Of a stretch of 64,000 bases of DNA, positions 61,063 to 64,000 are shown one piece after another. Location: the NCBI GenBank assembly GCA_964369415.1, contig CAYJFP010000001.1, positions 1 to 64,000 of the forward strand, read 5' to 3'. The DNA comes from SIG603 sp964369415. Lineage in GTDB: Bacteria; Bacillota; Clostridia; Oscillospirales; Acutalibacteraceae. Positions within the stretch are counted from its first letter, which is position 1; the number at the start of each line of letters is the position of its first letter. Under the pieces are notes generated by a model that was not told the DNA's origin, did no database searches, and saw nothing but the letters and a program-made list of their open reading frames with translations. A program made the translations under genes and the position numbers.

Positions 61063-62316
61063 GTAATTTCTTAGGTTTTGTATCTCGGTCTCTGCTTCGG
61101 GTGCGCTTATATACGAGCCTTCGTAAAGAATAATTCCGTCTGCACCGAAGTCAAAGCTTTCCTTTGCCTCTCTAGCCAGTATATCGCTTGATGTAAGCCA
61201 TGTGCCCTCGTCGCTGTTTGTTCCCGCTTTATACACCGCTAAGCCTATGTATATGTCAAGCTCGTCATGCCTTGGAATACTCATCCACTCGTTTAAGCTT
61301 TGAGAAAATCCGAGATACGGATTGTCGTAGCTAAAATATATTTGCGGTGCTATATAGTCTATATAGCCTTTTACAGCGCACCATGTATATACATCTGCCG
61401 CCATTTCTTCGTTGTTTTGAAGATTTGCAGATGGTGAAATGCCAAAAACCGCTTCTGGGTCGGCTTCTTTAACCTCTCTATAAACCTGAGCTATTAGCGA
61501 GTTTATATTTGTTTTTCTCCACTCTTCTATCGGAAGTGGATTCGAGACACTGGCACAGTAATTTTCATACGCTACACTGTCCTCACTCGTCATGCCTTCA
61601 GGATAAAAATAGTCGTCAAAATGTATGCCGTCCACGTCGTATTTTGTCACTATTTCCGCCGCACCACTTGCTATAAGGCTTCTCATCTCTCTATACGCTG
61701 GATTTATATACACCGCACCGTCTTTTTCTATGAAATAGTATGGATTCGATGCATTTAGCATTACATATGGGTTATCAGCTGACAACTCAGGCGGTGTGGT
61801 TTCTAGTTTTACTCTAAGTGGATTTAACCATGCGTGAATCTTCATCCCCTCGGCATGAGTTTTTTCTGTCATGTACAAAAGTGGGTCAAACCCTGGATAC
61901 TGCCCTTGTTTTCCTGTAATTATGTGTGACCACGGATAGTAGTCCGAATCGTAAAGCGCATCTGAAAACGGTCTTACCTGTACGAATAAATCCGTCGCAC
62001 CCATGCTTTTTGCTTCTGCGACTTTTGCATCAAAGTTTGCCTTAAATGACGCTTCGGTGCCGTCGTGATTTGAAAGAGATATGTAAGAAATCCAAACGCC
62101 TATCATTTTATTGCTTTGTGTTATCATGCTTTCATCACTCGGTGCACTTGTGTCTACTACTATTGTCGGTGTTGTAAAAACCTCTGATGTATCGGGTTTT
62201 ACTTCATATGCTTCACTACCTTTTATAGGATTATCCTTTAAAAATGCTATAGCGATGACCGCCACTACAAGAAACGCCCATAAAATCACATAGGTATAAT
62301 CTTTTCTTTTTTTCAT
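61048..62316 (-). CDS. Family-10-like glycosylhydrolase (GHL10/UPF0748)
   Basis: A 422-residue protein with an N-terminal membrane anchor (about 9-26), a Ser/Thr-rich linker (about 35-60) and a TIM-barrel domain of the GHL10 type. Characteristic segments are G-V-W-I-S-Y, D-L-F-V-Q-V-R-P-F-S-D-A, I-H-A-W-L-N-P-L-R, V-D-G-I-H-F-D-D-Y-F-Y-P (the motif with the catalytic-site acids), and Y-I-D-Y-I-A-P-Q-I-Y. These enzymes act on peptidoglycan-like or polysaccharide chains outside the cell. ATG at 62316 is chosen over an upstream TTG. Relatives include B. subtilis YngK. Confidence 0.85.
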   Translation of the reverse strand: MKKRKDYTYVILWAFLVVAVIAIAFLKDNPIKGSEAYEVKPDTSEVFTTPTIVVDTSAPSDESMITQSNKMIGVWISYISLSNHDGTEASFKANFDAKVAEAKSMGATDLFVQVRPFSDALYDSDYYPWSHIITGKQGQYPGFDPLLYMTEKTHAEGMKIHAWLNPLRVKLETTPPELSADNPYVMLNASNPYYFIEKDGAVYINPAYREMRSLIASGAAEIVTKYDVDGIHFDDYFYPEGMTSEDSVAYENYCASVSNPLPIEEWRKTNINSLIAQVYREVKEADPEAVFGISPSANLQNNEEMAADVYTWCAVKGYIDYIAPQIYFSYDNPYLGFSQSLNEWMSIPRHDELDIYIGLAVYKAGTNSDEGTWLTSSDILAREAKESFDFGADGIILYEGSYISAPEAETEIQNLRNYLSTR

Positions 62317-62417
62317 ATTTATTACCGTCCTTCTCAATTAATTGTTCCTGAAATAAAGGTATAATTTAGTAATATATATGTTAGAAACAACTGTTACATT
62401 ACACAAAGGAGAAAAAA

Positions 62418-63116
62418 ATGAAAAAATATAAATACTTACTTTTTGACAACGATGAAACCTTAATGGACTTTGAACACGCTCAAGAACTTGCTTTTAAAGA
62501 GACTTATGACGAGTTCTCATTTGACTTACCCTATGATTCTAGCATGCTTTTAACTTACTCTGATTTTAACAATAAATGGTGGCAAAACTTTGAAAAGGGG
62601 CTTTGTATAAAAGAAGATTTAGTCGTAAATAGGTTTAAAGACTTTTTAGAATCTATGGGTTTATCTGCCGATGGTAAAAAGATGAATGAGAGGTATGAGT
62701 TTAACCTATCAAAGCACAATCATCTTATAGATGGCGCATTAACACTATTAAGAGACTTAAAGCCATTCTATAAAATCTATATAATCACAAACGGAGTCTC
62801 ATTTACTCAAAACGGCAGAATCAAAACTTCTCCTATATTTGACTTGATCGACGGCTTTTTTGTCTCAGAAGACGTAGGCTACAACAAGCCAAACCCGATG
62901 TATTTTGACTATGTTTTAGACAAAATCAGCGCAAAAAGAAGCGAGTGCCTAATTATAGGCGACTCACTTACATCTGATATTAAAGGGGCTAATAATTCTT
63001 TTATCGACTGCGTTTGGTTTAATAAAAAGCACATCAAATCACCTAAAGAGTACTATATAAACCATGAAATTACATCTTTAAATGAGATTTATGACATATT
63101 AGAATTTAAGAAATAA
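62418..63116 (+). CDS. yjjG: YjjG-family noncanonical pyrimidine nucleotidase (HAD)
   Basis: A HAD-superfamily hydrolase of 232 residues. Motif I is D-N-D-E-T in L-L-F-D-N-D-E-T-L-M-D-F-E (about 9-13), motif II contains I-I-T-N-G-V, and motif III/IV is K-P-N-P-M-Y-F...G-D-S-L-T-S-D-I-K-G. The YjjG type, with a helical cap between residues 18 and 90, fits the length. It would dephosphorylate noncanonical pyrimidine nucleotides. AAAGGAG lies before the ATG. Its 3' end overlaps aroK by 11 bp on the other strand. Confidence 0.88.
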   Translation: MKKYKYLLFDNDETLMDFEHAQELAFKETYDEFSFDLPYDSSMLLTYSDFNNKWWQNFEKGLCIKEDLVVNRFKDFLESMGLSADGKKMNERYEFNLSKHNHLIDGALTLLRDLKPFYKIYIITNGVSFTQNGRIKTSPIFDLIDGFFVSEDVGYNKPNPMYFDYVLDKISAKRSECLIIGDSLTSDIKGANNSFIDCVWFNKKHIKSPKEYYINHEITSLNEIYDILEFKK

Positions 63117-63621
63117 CTCCATCGTTGATAAGTTTTATTATCCTATTTGCAACTGTAATAGGTGGTGCACCTGCGCTCATTTTTATATCTGCGGCGCTTT
63201 TATACTTTCCATATCTTTCGTTATACAGCTTTTCAATGAATTCATGTCTGTCCTCTCTTTGTAAGAGAGGTCTTTTTTTGTCGTTTTTAAGCCTTTCTTG
63301 AAGTGCACTTAACGGAACGTCTAAAAATAAAATTTTAGCGCCTAAGTCATTCGCTATTTTGACATTTAATGGATTGAGAACTGTTCCGCCTCCGCTTCCG
63401 ATTATCACATTATCGTTTTGAAGCAGTTGTTTTAAGACTTCTCCTTCAAGATTTCTAAAGTATGCTTCGCCCTTTTTCTCGAATATTTCTCTAACCGTCA
63501 TTCCTTCATTTTTTTCTATTACATAGTCCATATCCAAAAATTTTACACCTGCTTTTTTCGATATTATTTTCCCTATATACGTTTTTCCGCTTCCCATAAA
63601 ACCACATAAAACAATCTTCAT
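63106..63621 (-). CDS. aroK: Shikimate kinase
   Basis: A 171-residue kinase phosphorylating shikimate on the way to chorismate. Walker A G-F-M-G-S-G-K-T is at 7-14, the D-M-D substrate residues are near 33, G-S-G-G-G-T lies near 78, and the R-P-L-L lid segment is near 117. The ATG at 63621 is preferred: AAGGA lies eight bases upstream within the gap after aroE. It is separated from aroE by only four bases. Confidence 0.93.
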   Translation of the reverse strand: MKIVLCGFMGSGKTYIGKIISKKAGVKFLDMDYVIEKNEGMTVREIFEKKGEAYFRNLEGEVLKQLLQNDNVIIGSGGGTVLNPLNVKIANDLGAKILFLDVPLSALQERLKNDKKRPLLQREDRHEFIEKLYNERYGKYKSAADIKMSAGAPPITVANRIIKLINDGVIS

Positions 63622-63625
63622 CAAA

Positions 63626-64000
63626 TCAGTCCTTATTAAACATTCTAGCACATTCTGTCTTTGCATCAAAAATCAGATTTTCAACGTCTTCTGTCTTAAA
63701 TTTACCGCCATACCATATCTCGTGCGCTAACACCGCCTGATAGACAAGCATGTCCATGCCGTAGACTATTTTCTTATTTAGTATTTTAGCCAGTCTTATA
63801 AATTCAGTCTCGGTCGGATTGTACACTATGTCAAAAACCGCCTTACACCTACTTAAAAGACTCTCACTTATAGGTGAAGTGCCAGCGTTTGGGTACATTC
63901 CGACACTTGTTGCATTTATGATTAAGTCATATTCATCCTCTGACTCTTCTGCCTCTTTTATCGAAATTGCACTGCCCTTATTCATTTCATCGGTAATTTT
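63626..64000 (-). CDS. aroE: Shikimate dehydrogenase, 3' part (truncated by window edge)
   Basis: The last 124 codons of an NADP-dependent shikimate dehydrogenase; the frame runs open to the window edge, so the N-terminal half is missing here. Visible are N-A-T-S-V-G-M-Y-P (NADP domain) and the C-terminal Y-G-M-D-M-L-V-Y-Q-A-V-L-A-H-E-I-W segment. It is the upstream partner of aroK in a shikimate-pathway operon. No start codon is claimed. Confidence 0.9.
   Translation of the reverse strand, partial: KITDEMNKGSAISIKEAEESEDEYDLIINATSVGMYPNAGTSPISESLLSRCKAVFDIVYNPTETEFIRLAKILNKKIVYGMDMLVYQAVLAHEIWYGGKFKTEDVENLIFDAKTECARMFNKD

Noticed and set aside
1..64000. CRISPR array, prophage or rRNA/tRNA genes
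   Set aside because: No regularly spaced identical repeats, no phage structural genes or integrase, and no tRNA-like cloverleaf with a conserved T-loop were found on reading either strand.

Overview
The window comes from a low-GC Firmicute, almost certainly a member of the Clostridia. The signs are strongly A+T-biased coding, AGGAGG-type ribosome binding sites with frequent TTG and GTG starts, a SpoIIID sporulation regulator, a short formate/nitrite-type channel, NifS/NifU iron-sulfur assembly, a GdpP c-di-AMP phosphodiesterase, and CIRCE-controlled groESL. I cannot name a genus. No rRNA, tRNA, CRISPR array, insertion sequence or prophage is visible. Most of the window is ordinary chromosome with dense operons.

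Layout. 0.1-7.7 kb (minus strand): a cupin protein and RfbA, a tiny signal-peptide/sortase-motif protein, an RpiR regulator, a TauE/SafE permease, then the operon nifS - GNAT - nifU - phosphomannomutase behind a promoter with a palindromic operator. 7.9-17.7 kb (plus): a housekeeping run rnj - gdpP - rplI - dnaB - tilS - hpt - ftsH, ending at a perfect hairpin terminator. 17.7-19.7 kb (minus): a YtrA-type GntR/ABC operon with a 22-bp palindromic operator over its start site. 19.9-29.9 kb (plus): an arginine cluster argG-argH-(FNT channel)-argC-(methyltransferase)-argJ-argB-(membrane protein)-argD-argF, headed by a perfect ARG box. 30-40.2 kb: spoIIID, an HD protein, ftsEX, greA, lysS, valS and groESL. 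40.4-46.3 kb (minus): acetyltransferases, a ROK kinase, a Dph6-like ATPase, a lipoprotein, a MazF toxin without a visible antitoxin, and the NAD(P)HX repair enzyme. 46.7-56.4 kb (minus): parE - two membrane diguanylate cyclases - parC, preceded by a TM2 protein with an Asn/Gln/Tyr-rich tail, a DHHW-like protein and a radical SAM protein. 56.5-64 kb: an ABC-F ATPase, mtaB, an MFS permease, a GHL10 glycosidase-like protein, a YjjG-like nucleotidase, aroK and the 3' part of aroE.

How it fits together. The plus-strand run from rnj to ftsH joins RNA decay, c-di-AMP turnover, replication, tRNA modification and proteolysis, an order common in Firmicutes. The arg cluster supplies most steps from N-acetylglutamate to arginine, with ArgJ recycling the acetyl group; three non-arginine genes are embedded in it. 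The least expected arrangement is two c-di-GMP synthase genes packed between the two subunits of a type II topoisomerase. Two families of short palindromic intergenic repeats, about 32-nt arms in one and about 12-nt arms in the other, are scattered between operons. Candidate regulatory sites (ARG box, CIRCE, a YtrA-type operator, a possible Rrf2-type operator, several near-consensus sigma-A promoters and many hairpin terminators) are listed individually.
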